A DNA stretch of 64,000 nucleotides from Rhodospirillaceae bacterium. Its GTDB lineage: Bacteria > Pseudomonadota > Alphaproteobacteria > Dongiales > Dongiaceae. A program made the translations under genes and the position numbers. The stretch covers positions 1,819,001 to 1,883,000 of the forward strand of contig JADJQM010000001.1 of NCBI GenBank assembly GCA_016712715.1, given 5' to 3'. The notes under the pieces were generated by a model, which did no database searches, was not told the DNA's origin, and was given only the letters and a program-made list of their open reading frames with translations. Below are positions 44,783 through 54,056 of the stretch, in pieces; the stretch's first letter is position 1, and each line of letters opens with the position of its first letter.

Positions 44783-44797
44783 TTAACTGTCGATTAA
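44783..44797 (-). promoter_or_regulatory. CtrA-type box upstream of chemoreceptor
   Basis: On the minus strand TTAATCGACAGTTAA matches TTAA-N7-TTAA with exact spacing, 47 bases upstream of the chemoreceptor start. In Rhodospirillales CtrA typically controls motility and chemotaxis genes, which fits this target. Confidence 0.5.
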
Positions 44798-44845
44798 TAT
44801 GAGGAATGTCGCCAGGGCAGCCGCCGAAATTTCACATTCAGCGGC

Positions 44846-46240
44846 TTAGAGATCGAGCTGGTGGCTCTCGCCGGAGAATTCGCACACGCCGCCCGGGACG
44901 CCGGATTCATCCGCTGAATTGTGCCACATGCCGGGCAGGAACAGCGGCTTGTTCTTCTGGATGGGCGCGTTGGAGACGAGGCGCTGCTGCTTGCCGTCCT
45001 TGGCTTGCGAATAGACGACGCCCACGCCATAGACGAGGGCCGCCTCATCCTCCCAGGCGAGCCGGAGCACGGTTACATCGTGCCCCAATTCGTCCTTGCC
45101 CGGCCAAGTGGAGACACTGGGCAGCGACGGCATCTTGCCCATGCCGGTTTCGACCTTGCCGTCGAGCGTGATGCCGATCTGGAAATACGAACGTTCCGGA
45201 CCCGCCGACGCATCGCCGTCGAACAGCTCGCCCTCGGCCGCGGTCCAGATCTCGACATGGGGCGCCTTGATCCAGGATTTGCCGGCGGCAGCCTTGGCAG
45301 CCGTCGCCGCCAGCGGATCGCGGATCTGGATGAGGAGCGACCGCGTGCTCTCGCCGATGACGCGCAGTTCCGCGGCGTCCTCCCCTGTCGCCGGCTTGCC
45401 GTGGATGAGGAAGCCCTGGCTGCCGTCGCTCCTGAGGCTGAGGCCGCAGGTGCCCAAGGTCGTGCCTTCGGGCAAGGCGCTGGCCCCGAGATCGAAGGGC
45501 ACCGGCACGGCATAGGCAGCGACCGTGTCGGAGGAAGGCTGCGGCTCAAGTGGTTTCTGGAAATCGACCGCCGGCATCGGGCAGCCGATCTCCGCGTCGC
45601 TCCAATCGTCGCGCGGCGCCGGCGCATAGGCGCGGGCCTCCAGCGTGCGGCGGTCGACCGCCATGAACGCGCCGGTATTCGGGGCGGCATTGTGATAGGA
45701 GCAACTATCCTCGGCGATCAGTGCCAGCGGCGAGAGCTGGAACGTCTTGTTCTCGGTCCAGCGCCAGGCGGACCCACCGCCTTGCGTATGGGTCAGCCGG
45801 TTGTCGGCAATGGTGATGTCGTCAAAGCCCATCATCGCCGAGCCGTAACCGTCATTGCACAGCGGCAGCAGCTTCACGGGTTGGTCACCCTCCGCCAGCA
45901 GCCAGATCTCGCGCCCGCCATCCATCTGGTCCATGGCTTCCAGCGCCGCATCGGTCGAGCGGCAGCCTTCCTCCGGGAAATAATTGGGAATGTCGGCGAG
46001 GCCGAATACCAGATCGGCGATGCGCAGCCGCTCGCCCTTCGCACCCGTCCCGGCATCGCTTACCGCGACCACAGCGCAGGTCGGGCGGTCCTGGCACAGG
46101 ATCTTTTTTTCATCCGGGGTGAGATCAGCGGCCAGGGCCGAGCCGATGGCACCCAGCAGCAGGATGATGGCAAGGAGAGCGGCAAGGGGGAGGCGCTCAA
46201 GAAGCGGGCGGCGCTGTGGGTTGATGTGACGGTTGGTCAA
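44846..46240 (-). CDS. Secreted protein of unknown function (DUF1176-like)
   Basis: 464 residues from a TTG with AGGA 8 bases ahead. A signal peptide (LAALLAIILLLGAIGSALAA) is followed by a long mature protein with several cysteines. The segment GYGSAMMGFDDITIADNRLT, then HTQGGGSAWRWTENKTF and GAFMAVDRRTLEARAYAP resemble DUF1176 proteins of alphaproteobacteria. This comes from memory of the family. No enzymatic motif is visible. It lies 24 bases downstream of mobA on the same strand. Confidence 0.72.
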   Translation of the reverse strand: MTNRHINPQRRPLLERLPLAALLAIILLLGAIGSALAADLTPDEKKILCQDRPTCAVVAVSDAGTGAKGERLRIADLVFGLADIPNYFPEEGCRSTDAALEAMDQMDGGREIWLLAEGDQPVKLLPLCNDGYGSAMMGFDDITIADNRLTHTQGGGSAWRWTENKTFQLSPLALIAEDSCSYHNAAPNTGAFMAVDRRTLEARAYAPAPRDDWSDAEIGCPMPAVDFQKPLEPQPSSDTVAAYAVPVPFDLGASALPEGTTLGTCGLSLRSDGSQGFLIHGKPATGEDAAELRVIGESTRSLLIQIRDPLAATAAKAAAGKSWIKAPHVEIWTAAEGELFDGDASAGPERSYFQIGITLDGKVETGMGKMPSLPSVSTWPGKDELGHDVTVLRLAWEDEAALVYGVGVVYSQAKDGKQQRLVSNAPIQKNKPLFLPGMWHNSADESGVPGGVCEFSGESHQLDL

Positions 46241-46264
46241 GATGAATCCTGCGGAAAGGGCCGT

Positions 46265-46972
46265 TCAGATCTGCTGGCGGCGCGGCTGCGCCCACAGGCG
46301 CTCGGCCACGGCCAGATCCTCCGGCGTGTTGGCGTTGAAGAATGGGTCGACGGCGCCGCCCGGAAAGTTCACGGCACCTTCAAAATTTACCGCGACAGTG
46401 CGATGGCGGTCACAGAAGGCCTCGACCTTGCGCAGATGCTCGAGCGCCAGCGCCTTGCGGAGATCCATCCGGAGACTCACCCGCCACAGGCCGATAACCG
46501 GGTGCCGGCGCCCATTGCTTTCCGCGATCGCGATCTCGGCGCCCTCCGCCATCGTGGGTAGCAGGCGCGAAACCAGGTCCAGCGGCAGGAACGGACAATC
46601 GGTCGAGACCGTGAGCACATAGTCGATTTGCCGCCCACCCGTCTCGAACCCGTGTGCCGGGCGCGCCTGCAGCGCCGCCCAGTCGAGGCCGGCGAGGATG
46701 CCCGCGAGCGGTCCCGGCTGGCCGGCGATGTCGTCGGGCACCACCGGCAATCGGTAGCTGTCGAAACGCGCGGCGTGGCCGTTGGCATTGATCACCAGCC
46801 CCGTCACCTGCGGCCGGATACGTTCGATGACATGATCGAGGATCGGCCGGCCGGCAAGGCTCCGCAGGCATTTGTCGCCGCCCCCCATGCGCGACGATTT
46901 CCCGCCCGCCAGCAGGATGGCGGGGATGGCGGGTTTCAGGGGAGTTGGCTCCGCGGCGCGGGTCTCTTGCAT
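46265..46972 (-). CDS. mobA: Molybdenum cofactor guanylyltransferase
   Basis: 235 residues. It has the GTP-binding signature AILLAGGKSSRMGGGDKCL, then VVPDDIAGQPGPLAGILAGL and the metal site LTVSTDCPFLPLDL. It transfers GMP to molybdopterin, making the MGD needed by NarG and other DMSO-reductase family enzymes. Its start overlaps the end of the upstream desaturase-type gene by 37 bases, an unusually long overlap; later in-frame starts are possible, but none is clearly better. Confidence 0.93.
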   Translation of the reverse strand: MQETRAAEPTPLKPAIPAILLAGGKSSRMGGGDKCLRSLAGRPILDHVIERIRPQVTGLVINANGHAARFDSYRLPVVPDDIAGQPGPLAGILAGLDWAALQARPAHGFETGGRQIDYVLTVSTDCPFLPLDLVSRLLPTMAEGAEIAIAESNGRRHPVIGLWRVSLRMDLRKALALEHLRKVEAFCDRHRTVAVNFEGAVNFPGGAVDPFFNANTPEDLAVAERLWAQPRRQQI

Positions 46973-47703
46973 GGGTCTGCTTGGGGGCGCTTGAGGACGT
47001 CCTGGAACAGCATCATAGCAAGCAATCGCTGCTCCTGTCCATCCTCGAAACCGCAGCTCCGCTCAAAACTCGCCGGATTCTCATAAGTCCCAAACAGCAT
47101 GTCCCACCAGGTGATGTCGCCGTAATTGTTCCGGTGGCGGCGATGCTGGTGATGGATGCGGTGCATCTCCGGCCGCTGGAAGAAGAACCCGACCCAGCGC
47201 GGCGTCCGGATGCTGGTGTGGTAGAAAAACTCTCCCAGCGCCGTGCACAGCGTATAGATGGCGCCAGCCTCCGGCGACAGGCCCAGCACCGCATAGACCA
47301 GGCAGCTGCCGATCAGTGAATTGACGATCATCTCGATTGGGTGCTTGTAGAACGAGGTGATGACCTCGATCCGCTGCGGACTGTGATGGATCTGGTGGAA
47401 CAGCCGCCACAGCAGCCAGGATTCATGGCGCCAGCGATGCCACCAGTAGAAGATGAAAGTGGCGATGACATAGGCGAGAAGCCCGCCGGCCACGGTACCG
47501 ATTTCCCGGTCGAGGTCGATGAGCGACCAGCGTGCAAACCAGCTCTCCCAGCTCCACCCCGCCAGCAGGACGACGCCGAGTTGCACGAGATTGAGTGCAA
47601 CGACCCGCTGCGGCCAGCCGCGCACCCGTGGCAGAGCCCAGCCGGCAAAGACCCGCTCCAGGACAAAACAGGCGGCGAAAACCGCGAAGATGGCGACCAG
47701 CAT
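46936..47703 (-). CDS. Fatty acid hydroxylase / sterol desaturase family protein
   Basis: About 255 residues from ATG 47703 (GAGGGG upstream; ATG 47721 is an alternative). Four to five membrane helices surround the diiron histidine motifs: WWHRWRHE, LFHQIHHSPQ and MHRIHHQHRRHRNNYGD. The ending WWDMLFGTYENPASF is typical of this family. It hydroxylates or desaturates a lipid; no substrate can be named. It is upstream of, and overlapping, mobA, with no obvious functional link. Confidence 0.9.
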   Translation of the reverse strand: MLVAIFAVFAACFVLERVFAGWALPRVRGWPQRVVALNLVQLGVVLLAGWSWESWFARWSLIDLDREIGTVAGGLLAYVIATFIFYWWHRWRHESWLLWRLFHQIHHSPQRIEVITSFYKHPIEMIVNSLIGSCLVYAVLGLSPEAGAIYTLCTALGEFFYHTSIRTPRWVGFFFQRPEMHRIHHQHRRHRNNYGDITWWDMLFGTYENPASFERSCGFEDGQEQRLLAMMLFQDVLKRPQADPCKRPAPRSQLP

Positions 47704-47843
47704 GGCGATCCCCTCAGGCATTGGATCGCCGAAGCCTAGGCAGCGTCCGCACCGCCATCAATCGGCCGAATGCGAGACTCGTTCACATAGCAATCGGCAC
47801 ATCGACCCGGCTACATCCCGCCGATCTGGCCTTCAAAACGACG

Positions 47844-47884
47844 AAGCGCGCCGGCCCAGGGTGTAACCCGGGACCGGCGCGCTT
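47844..47884 (-). terminator. Terminator downstream of recA
   Basis: AAGCGCGCCGG (47844-47854) and CCGGCGCGCTT (47874-47884) make an 11-bp perfect stem with an inner CCC/GGG extension. On the minus strand it is followed by CGTCGTTTTG. A second GC-rich hairpin with 8-bp arms lies at 47902-47931, closer to the recA stop, but has no T-tract. Confidence 0.6.
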
Positions 47885-47939
47885 GCCGGAGAGAGAAGCG
47901 GGCCGCCGCACCATCAGCGTGGCGCGGCGGCGATCTCAG

Positions 47940-49025
47940 TTATGCGTCCTCGTCGACCTTGTCGCCGCCGCTCGAATCCATCATCGCCCCAGCGACGAGA
48001 CCGGCATTGGCGCGGATCTTCTGTTCGATCTCCTTCGCCATGGCCGGATTGTCGCGCAGGAAGCTCTTCGCGTTCTCGCGCCCCTGGCCGATGCGCTGGG
48101 TGCTGTAGGAGAACCAGGCGCCGGATTTCTCGACCACGCCGGCTGCGACCCCCAGATCGATGAGTTCGCCCATCTTGGAGATGCCTTCGCCATACATGAT
48201 GTCGAATTCGACGACCCGGAAGGGCGGGGCCAGCTTGTTCTTGACCACCTTCACCTTGGTCTGGTTGCCGACCACGGTTTCCTTGTCCTTGATGGCGCCG
48301 ATACGGCGGATGTCGAGGCGGACCGAAGCGTAGAATTTGAGAGCGTTGCCGCCGGTCGTGGTTTCCGGGTTGCCGAACATGACGCCGATCTTCATGCGGA
48401 TCTGGTTGATGAAGATGACCATGGTCTTTGAGCGGCTGATCGAGCCGGTGAGCTTGCGCAGCGCCTGGCTCATCAACCGGGCATGAAGGCCGACATGGCT
48501 GTCGCCCATCTCGCCCTCGAGTTCGGCCCGCGGCACCAGGGCCGCCACCGAATCCACCACCAGGATGTCGATGGCGCCGGAGCGCACCAGCGTGTCGGTG
48601 ATTTCCAGGGCCTGCTCGCCGGCATCCGGCTGGGAGATCAGGAGGTCGCCGACATTGACGCCGAGCTTGGTGGCGTATGAAGGGTCGAGGGCGTGTTCCG
48701 CATCGATATAGGCGCAGGTACCGCCGGCCTTCTGGGCCTCGGCGCAGACCTGCAGCGCCAATGTGGTCTTGCCCGAGCTTTCCGGTCCGTAGATCTCGAC
48801 GATGCGCCCGCGCGGCAGGCCACCGATGCCAAGGGCGATATCGAGCCCCAGCGAACCCGTTGAAACAACTTCGGTTTCGACCGCCTGTTCGCTGCTGCCG
48901 AGGCGCATGATCGAGCCCTTGCCGAAGGCTCGTTCGATCTGCGCCAGCGCGGCGTCCAATGCCTTGTTCTTGTCCATGTTTTCTTTGCTGTCCCTGTCCG
49001 AAATCTTGACCACGTTCTGCGACAT
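47940..49025 (-). CDS. recA: Recombinase RecA
   Basis: 361 residues from ATG 49025 (GGAGAGA upstream). It has Walker A GPESSGKTTLALQVC, the VVDSVAALVPRAELEGEMGD segment, L1/L2 DNA-binding loops around FINQIRMKIGVMFGNPETTT, and the acidic tail MDSSGGDKVDEDA. A start 16 residues later at MDKNKALDAAL matches the usual alphaproteobacterial N-terminus. RecA forms filaments on single-stranded DNA and triggers LexA self-cleavage. No clear SOS box was found upstream. Confidence 0.98.
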   Translation of the reverse strand: MSQNVVKISDRDSKENMDKNKALDAALAQIERAFGKGSIMRLGSSEQAVETEVVSTGSLGLDIALGIGGLPRGRIVEIYGPESSGKTTLALQVCAEAQKAGGTCAYIDAEHALDPSYATKLGVNVGDLLISQPDAGEQALEITDTLVRSGAIDILVVDSVAALVPRAELEGEMGDSHVGLHARLMSQALRKLTGSISRSKTMVIFINQIRMKIGVMFGNPETTTGGNALKFYASVRLDIRRIGAIKDKETVVGNQTKVKVVKNKLAPPFRVVEFDIMYGEGISKMGELIDLGVAAGVVEKSGAWFSYSTQRIGQGRENAKSFLRDNPAMAKEIEQKIRANAGLVAGAMMDSSGGDKVDEDA

Positions 49026-49395
49026 AAGTCTCTCTCCCACCTTAGATCACAGCACCGGATCAGTGACAAATCGGCGCCGAATGAGAGCCAATGTACAGGC
49101 TTTGTTCCGCTTGTAAAGACTTTAGATCGAAAAGAGAACGATTGCAGATTTTTTGTTCTTTTCCAGCTAGATATAGTATTCGTTCCTTGAGAACGACCAC
49201 AACGGGCAGCGCGACTCCGGGCGCAGCCGCCGGGGCGCCCCGGCACACGAATCGGCCAGCGCCGATTAATTGCCGCCACCCGCCCCGTGCGCGCGATGCG
49301 GGTGCCTCCATTTCCCCCCCCCAGTTGCGGCAAGGGGGGCACTTCCGGCAGGATGCAGCCCTTCGCCCCCAGCCACCCTCATACCGGGATACCCC
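49026..49395. other. Divergent region between recA and lemA
   Basis: 370 bases. The recA side (49080-49190) is AT-rich and should hold its promoter. The lemA side contains a run of nine C (49314-49322) and a run of six G (49334-49339) separated by 11 bases, able to form a C/G hairpin. No coding frame on either strand is convincing. Confidence 0.5.
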
Positions 49396-49974
49396 ATGAC
49401 CCTCTGGATCCTGCTCGGCCTTGCGATCGCCATCGTGATCTGGGGGATCGCTATCTACAACCGGCTGATCGCCCTGCGCACACAGGTCGCCAATGGCTGG
49501 AGCCAGATCGATGTCCAGTTGAAGCGTCGCTACGACCTCATCCCCAATCTGGTCGAAAGCGCCAAGGATTACATGGGCTATGAGCAGGAGACGCTGAAGC
49601 AGGTCATCGAGGCGCGCAACAGCGCCATCACGGCCAATGCGGGGGGCGGCATGCCCAGCCAGGCCTCGGTGGCGGCGGAATCCGCCCTCACCGCCTCGCT
49701 CGGCCGCTTCTTCGCCCTCTCCGAGAACTATCCGAACCTGAAAGCCAACGAGACGGTGCAGAAGCTGATGGAAGAGCTCACCGGGACCGAGAACAAGATC
49801 GGTTTTGCGCGGCAGTTCTACAACGACTCCGCGACCGCCTATAACACCGCCGTGCTGAGCTTTCCCAACAACCTGATCGCCGCCGGCTATAAATTCGAGC
49901 TGGCCGAATTGTGGCGCGTGGCCGAGGCCGAGCGCGCCGCGATCGAGGCAACACCCAAGGTCGATCTGCGCTGA
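49396..49974 (+). CDS. lemA: LemA family protein
   Basis: 192 residues. One N-terminal membrane helix (LWILLGLAIAIVIWGIAIY) is followed by the LemA helical domain: LRTQVANGWSQIDVQLKRRY, DLIPNLVESAKDYMGYE, and TENKIGFARQFYNDSATAYN with a C-terminal FPNNLIAAGYKF. The function of LemA is not firmly known. It is followed after 14 bases by an M48 peptidase gene, a widespread association. Confidence 0.96.
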   Translation: MTLWILLGLAIAIVIWGIAIYNRLIALRTQVANGWSQIDVQLKRRYDLIPNLVESAKDYMGYEQETLKQVIEARNSAITANAGGGMPSQASVAAESALTASLGRFFALSENYPNLKANETVQKLMEELTGTENKIGFARQFYNDSATAYNTAVLSFPNNLIAAGYKFELAELWRVAEAERAAIEATPKVDLR

Positions 49975-49988
49975 GCGGGCCCGCGCCG

Positions 49989-51011
49989 ATGTCGGATGCC
50001 GGTGCCGCGTCGGCAGTTGCAGAAGCTGCATTGCTCGGCATTCACGGCACCGATTTCATCGCGGCCCAGGCCGCCAACCGACGCAACACCTGGGTCCTCA
50101 TCCTCCTTCTCATCCTGCTCGGCTTTGCGCTGGGCTACGTCATCGGTTGGGCCATCGAGGCCTGGGGCACAGCGGATGACCGTCCGGTCGACATCCTGGC
50201 GGTAAGCGGCGCGGGCTTGCTTGGCGGCGCCGTGCTGTCAGGCATCGGCCTCGTCTCCAGCGCCGCCACCTTGATGGCCGGTGATCGGATCGTGCTTGCC
50301 ATGACCGGTGCAGGCGAAGTGGATGCCACGGCCGAACCCACCTTGCACAATGTGGTCGAGGAAATGGCGATCGCCGCCGGCCTCCCCAAGCCCAAGGTAG
50401 TGGTGATCGAGACCGATGCCTTGAATGCCTTCGCCACCGGCATGAAGACCGATGCGGCTACGATCGGCGTCACTCGCGGCCTCCTCAACACCTTGCCGCG
50501 CGAGCAGCTCCAGGCCGTGGTCGCCCATGAGATGGGCCATGTCCTCAACCTCGATACGCGCTACATGGCGGCGGTCGGCATCATGGTCGGGCTCATCGCC
50601 CTGGTGTCCGACATGGCCCTGCGCTCCCTGCGCTTTGGCGGCAGGTCGTCCGGTTCCGGCAGCCGGAAGAAGGGCGGCGGCGGCGCCGTCATCGTGCTCA
50701 TCATCCTCATTCTCTTTGCCATTCTGGCACCGCTCGCGGCGCAGATGGTGCGCTTCGCCGTCTCGCGCCAGCGCGAGTTCCTGGCCGATGCGACCTCCGT
50801 GCAGCTCACCCGCAATCCGCAGGGCCTCATCGCCGCCCTGCGCAGCCTCGGCGCCGGCGGCAAGGCACCGGAAATCGGCAATCGCGCCATCCAGCATCTC
50901 TTCATCGTCAATCCGCTCAAGGATTTCGCAACCGGCGGGTCGGCCCTCTTTGCCACCCACCCGTCGCTTGAGGAACGGATCACCCGGCTCCAGAACCTGG
51001 GCAAGATCTGA
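49989..51011 (+). CDS. M48 family zinc metallopeptidase (HtpX-like)
   Basis: 340 residues from ATG 49989. Two N-terminal helices (about residues 34-55 and 70-92) precede the peptidase domain. The zinc site HEMGH is in VVAHEMGHVLNLDTRYM, and the third ligand region is SRQREFLADATSVQLTRNP. Another hydrophobic hairpin follows a glycine/serine-rich linker. It probably takes part in membrane protein quality control with LemA. Confidence 0.93.
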   Translation: MSDAGAASAVAEAALLGIHGTDFIAAQAANRRNTWVLILLLILLGFALGYVIGWAIEAWGTADDRPVDILAVSGAGLLGGAVLSGIGLVSSAATLMAGDRIVLAMTGAGEVDATAEPTLHNVVEEMAIAAGLPKPKVVVIETDALNAFATGMKTDAATIGVTRGLLNTLPREQLQAVVAHEMGHVLNLDTRYMAAVGIMVGLIALVSDMALRSLRFGGRSSGSGSRKKGGGGAVIVLIILILFAILAPLAAQMVRFAVSRQREFLADATSVQLTRNPQGLIAALRSLGAGGKAPEIGNRAIQHLFIVNPLKDFATGGSALFATHPSLEERITRLQNLGKI

Positions 51012-51184
51012 TCTGCCACGCCCGGTAAATTATCCATTCCTATCAATGCGATGAAAAGCGGGCCGCCGGCGCTGGGCGGGCCACGGCGGACACCAAGCCA
51101 TCCGCTGGTTTACTAACCCTGGCCCACCTGCTAGAAACCGCCCGCTTTTCCAGACAACAATTCAAGACTGATCAGGTTGACGCC

Positions 51185-51751
51185 ATGAAGATCAACGGCA
51201 ATGCCATTCGCCCCGGCAACATCATCGAACATCAGGGCCGCCTCTGGCGCGCCGTGAAGACCCAGCATGTGAAGCCGGGCAAGGGCGGCGCCTTCCTGCA
51301 GGTCGAGTTGAAGGACATCCGCGACGGGACCAAGCTCAACGAGCGCTTCCGCTCCTCGGACACCGTCGACCGCGTCCGCCTCGACGAAAAGGAATACCAG
51401 TTCCTGTTCTCGTCCGGCGAGGACTACACCTTCATGGACAACAACACCTTCGAACAGCTGACCCTCAACGCCGATCTCATCGGCGAGCCGGTGGTCTACC
51501 TCACCGAAGGCATGGTGGTGACGGTCGAGAGCTACGAAGACTCCCCTATCTCGGTCACCCTGCCCGAAACCGTGGTCTGCCTCATCACCGAGGCCGATGC
51601 CGTGGTGAAGGGCCAGACCGCCTCCTCCTCCTACAAGCCCGCGGTGCTCGAGAACGGCGTCCGCGTCCTGGTGCCGCCCCATGTCGGCGCCGGCACCCGG
51701 ATCGTGGTCCGCACCGCGGATTCCGAATATATGGAACGCGCGAAGGACTAA
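51185..51751 (+). CDS. efp: Elongation factor P
   Basis: 188 residues in three beta-barrel domains. The modified lysine lies at the tip of loop QHVKPGKGGAF (Lys33, matching E. coli Lys34). It ends with a domain III stretch VGAGTRIVVRTADSEYMERA. EF-P rescues ribosomes stalled at consecutive prolines. The window encodes Pro/Ala-rich proteins nearby, a possible client. It is followed after 8 bases by suhB. Confidence 0.98.
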   Translation: MKINGNAIRPGNIIEHQGRLWRAVKTQHVKPGKGGAFLQVELKDIRDGTKLNERFRSSDTVDRVRLDEKEYQFLFSSGEDYTFMDNNTFEQLTLNADLIGEPVVYLTEGMVVTVESYEDSPISVTLPETVVCLITEADAVVKGQTASSSYKPAVLENGVRVLVPPHVGAGTRIVVRTADSEYMERAKD

Positions 51752-51759
51752 ACCCGGCC

Positions 51760-52548
51760 ATGGCGATGCGTTCTCCCCTGATCAATGTGATGTGCAAGGC
51801 GGCCGACAAGGCTGCCCGCGGCCTGCGTCGTGATTTCGGCGAGGTCGAGCAATTGCAGGTCTCGCAGAAGGGTCCGGCGGACTTCGTCAGCAATGCCGAT
51901 CACAAGGCCGAAGCCATCATCAAGGAAGAGCTGAAGAAGGCCCGGCCGAATTTCGGCTTCCTGATGGAAGAAAGTGGCGTGGAAGTCGGCCCCGATCCGG
52001 ATACGCGCTGGATCGTCGATCCGCTCGACGGGACGACCAATTTCCTTCACGGCATTCCGCATTTCTGCATCTCGATCGGCCTCGAAGTGAAGGGCGAGAT
52101 GACGGCGGGCGTGATCTTCGATCCGATCAAGGACGAGCTCTTCTATGCCGAGAAGGGTGCCGGCGCGTTCCTCAACGACCGCCGCATCCGCGTCTCCGGC
52201 CGCAAGAATTTGAACGAGAGCCTGCTCGCGACCGGCATCCCGTTCCGCGGTCACGGCAATATCGAACGTTTCCAGAAGCAGATGGACAAGACGATGCGCG
52301 AGACCGCCGGTGTCCGCCGCTTCGGCGCCGCCGCCCTCGACCTCGCTTATGTCGCCTGCGGCCGCTACGAAGGCTTCTGGGAAGAGTTCCTCTCGCCCTG
52401 GGATATCGCGGCGGGCATCCTGCTGGTCAGGGAAGCCGGTGGCTATGTCAGCGACTTCAAGGGCAAGCCCGTGAGCCTCGCCAATGGCGAGATTCTGGCG
52501 ACCAACAACACCCTTCACGCCCCGATTCAGAACCTGATCGGCCACTGA
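51760..52548 (+). CDS. suhB: Inositol monophosphatase family protein (SuhB type)
   Basis: 262 residues. Metal-binding motifs are LMEESG, WIVDPLDGTTNFLHGIPH and, near the C-terminus, LSPWDIAAGILLVREAGG. It hydrolyses inositol-1-phosphate in vitro; SuhB also acts with Nus factors on ribosomal RNA transcription in enterobacteria. Its place behind efp is conserved in many alphaproteobacteria, so a translation-linked role is plausible. Confidence 0.95.
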   Translation: MAMRSPLINVMCKAADKAARGLRRDFGEVEQLQVSQKGPADFVSNADHKAEAIIKEELKKARPNFGFLMEESGVEVGPDPDTRWIVDPLDGTTNFLHGIPHFCISIGLEVKGEMTAGVIFDPIKDELFYAEKGAGAFLNDRRIRVSGRKNLNESLLATGIPFRGHGNIERFQKQMDKTMRETAGVRRFGAAALDLAYVACGRYEGFWEEFLSPWDIAAGILLVREAGGYVSDFKGKPVSLANGEILATNNTLHAPIQNLIGH

Positions 52549-52692
52549 TCCGGGCACCGATCCGTCCGAGTCCGCCCTCCCTGCCCGCTAAATACTTATG
52601 CTGCCTTGGCAAAGCGCAGGTTGTAGGGACAAATTCGGATCGGTTATAGTCCAGTCCAAATTGCATCCCTTCTTTGAGACTGGCAGGCGGAT

Positions 52693-53991
52693 ATGAGCAA
52701 GCAGGCGAAATCGGTAAGCGGCGGCAAGACCATCTCCTCGGGACTGAAAATGCTGCTGCTGGCGGGTGCCGCCACGGCCGGTTCCCTGCTCCTGGCAGGC
52801 AGTGCCACGGCCCAGCAGGCCTATTACTTCCCGCAAGCAAGCTCTGCCCCGGTCAGTGTCAATTACGGCGCCCTCAGCCCCTACGGCGCCCCGGGTGTCG
52901 CCCCGGGCGTACCGACCGGCTTCCAGCCCTATGGCTATGCGGCACCCTATAGCGCCCCCGCCCGCATCACCTCGCAGCCGAAATCAGTCTTCACCCCGGC
53001 CTATGCCCCGGCTTACGGCCGGCCGGTCTATGGCTATGCCCCGGCCTATCCGGCGGCGCCGGCCAACGTGCCCTTCGTGGCGCCCTATGCCAATCCGGCC
53101 TTTGCACCGGGCTTTGCCGCCAACCGTGCGGGCCTGCCCATCAGCACGCCCACCGCGGCCAGCCCGCAAAGCTATCTCAATGTCCCGGGCGCGCAGCCTT
53201 TCGCCCTGACCCCACCAAAGGACGCGGCGCCGGCCAAGAAGAAGAAAAAGAAGAAGGCCTCGGCACCGAAGCCGGCCTCGACCCCGACCGCCATCGAAGA
53301 AGGCGCCGCAGCCCAGGTGGCCGCCGCCGAAGCGGCCCTCGAATCGAGCCCGGCGCCGGCCGTTCCGGTGGTGCCGGCAGCCCCCGCGGCTGAACCCGCG
53401 CCGGCGGAAGCCGCCGTGGCGCCCGAACCGGTGCCGGCACCGACACCGCCCGCCGAACCTGCCGAGGTCCCGGCCAGCGTGCCGTCTCCCGCCGCCAGCG
53501 CCCCGGCCGCTGCCATTGCGCCCGCCGTCGAAGCGCCCGCTGCGGAATCACCTGCTGCCGAAACAGCCGAAGCCCCAGCCGCCGAAGCGCCTGCTGCCGA
53601 AGCCTCGGCCGAACAGGTCGCCAGCGCCGAAGCGCCGGCAGAGACCCTGCCCGACACCAGCGGCTCGGCCGTCCTGCCCGCCGGCGGCACCCGCATCGTC
53701 TTTGAAGGCGACAGCGATGACCTGCCGCAGGGTGCGAGCGGCGAGCTCGACGCCATTGCCACCAAGATGATGGCCGACGAGACCATCAAGATCCAGGTTC
53801 TGGCCTATAGCAGCGGCACCGCCGATGCCGAGAGCCAGGCCCGCCGCAAGGCGCTGGCCCGTGGTCTTGAAGTCCGCAAATATCTGATCGGCAAGGGTGT
53901 CCGCTCCAACCGCATCGACGTCCGCGCGCTCGGCACCAAGTCGGAAGGCAGCCCGGCCGACCGCGTCGACATCGTGCCCTCGGCCGGCTGA
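52693..53991 (+). CDS. OmpA-domain envelope protein with long Pro/Ala-rich linker
   Basis: 432 residues. A signal-type helix MLLLAGAATAGSLLLAG is followed by AQQAYYFPQ and a tyrosine/proline-rich segment (residues about 45-170). A lysine run (PAKKKKKKKASAP) precedes about 150 residues of Ala/Pro/Glu repeats such as EAPAAE. A small OmpA-like C-terminal domain has LPAGGTRIVFEGDSDDLP and RKALARGLEVRKYLIGKGV. It likely binds peptidoglycan while the linker spans the periplasm. It heads a cassette with the MotA/MotB-like genes. Confidence 0.85.
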   Translation: MSKQAKSVSGGKTISSGLKMLLLAGAATAGSLLLAGSATAQQAYYFPQASSAPVSVNYGALSPYGAPGVAPGVPTGFQPYGYAAPYSAPARITSQPKSVFTPAYAPAYGRPVYGYAPAYPAAPANVPFVAPYANPAFAPGFAANRAGLPISTPTAASPQSYLNVPGAQPFALTPPKDAAPAKKKKKKKASAPKPASTPTAIEEGAAAQVAAAEAALESSPAPAVPVVPAAPAAEPAPAEAAVAPEPVPAPTPPAEPAEVPASVPSPAASAPAAAIAPAVEAPAAESPAAETAEAPAAEAPAAEASAEQVASAEAPAETLPDTSGSAVLPAGGTRIVFEGDSDDLPQGASGELDAIATKMMADETIKIQVLAYSSGTADAESQARRKALARGLEVRKYLIGKGVRSNRIDVRALGTKSEGSPADRVDIVPSAG

Positions 53992-54056
53992 GGCGGCGTG
54001 GCGCTCTCCGCCGGTACTGGCCCTGACCTCGCCGTGACCATGCAAAGGGTGCCTGA

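Noticed and set aside
49026..49200. SOS box upstream of recA
   Set aside because: I looked for the alphaproteobacterial GTTC-N7-GTTC or GAAC-N7-GAAC. Only one-mismatch candidates were seen (for example GTTC-N7-GATC), too weak to annotate.
49060..50031. Open frame antisense to lemA and the recA-lemA gap
   Set aside because: It covers lemA on the wrong strand and has no family features; lemA is well supported.
51131..51682. Open frame antisense to efp
   Set aside because: Shadow of the highly conserved efp gene.
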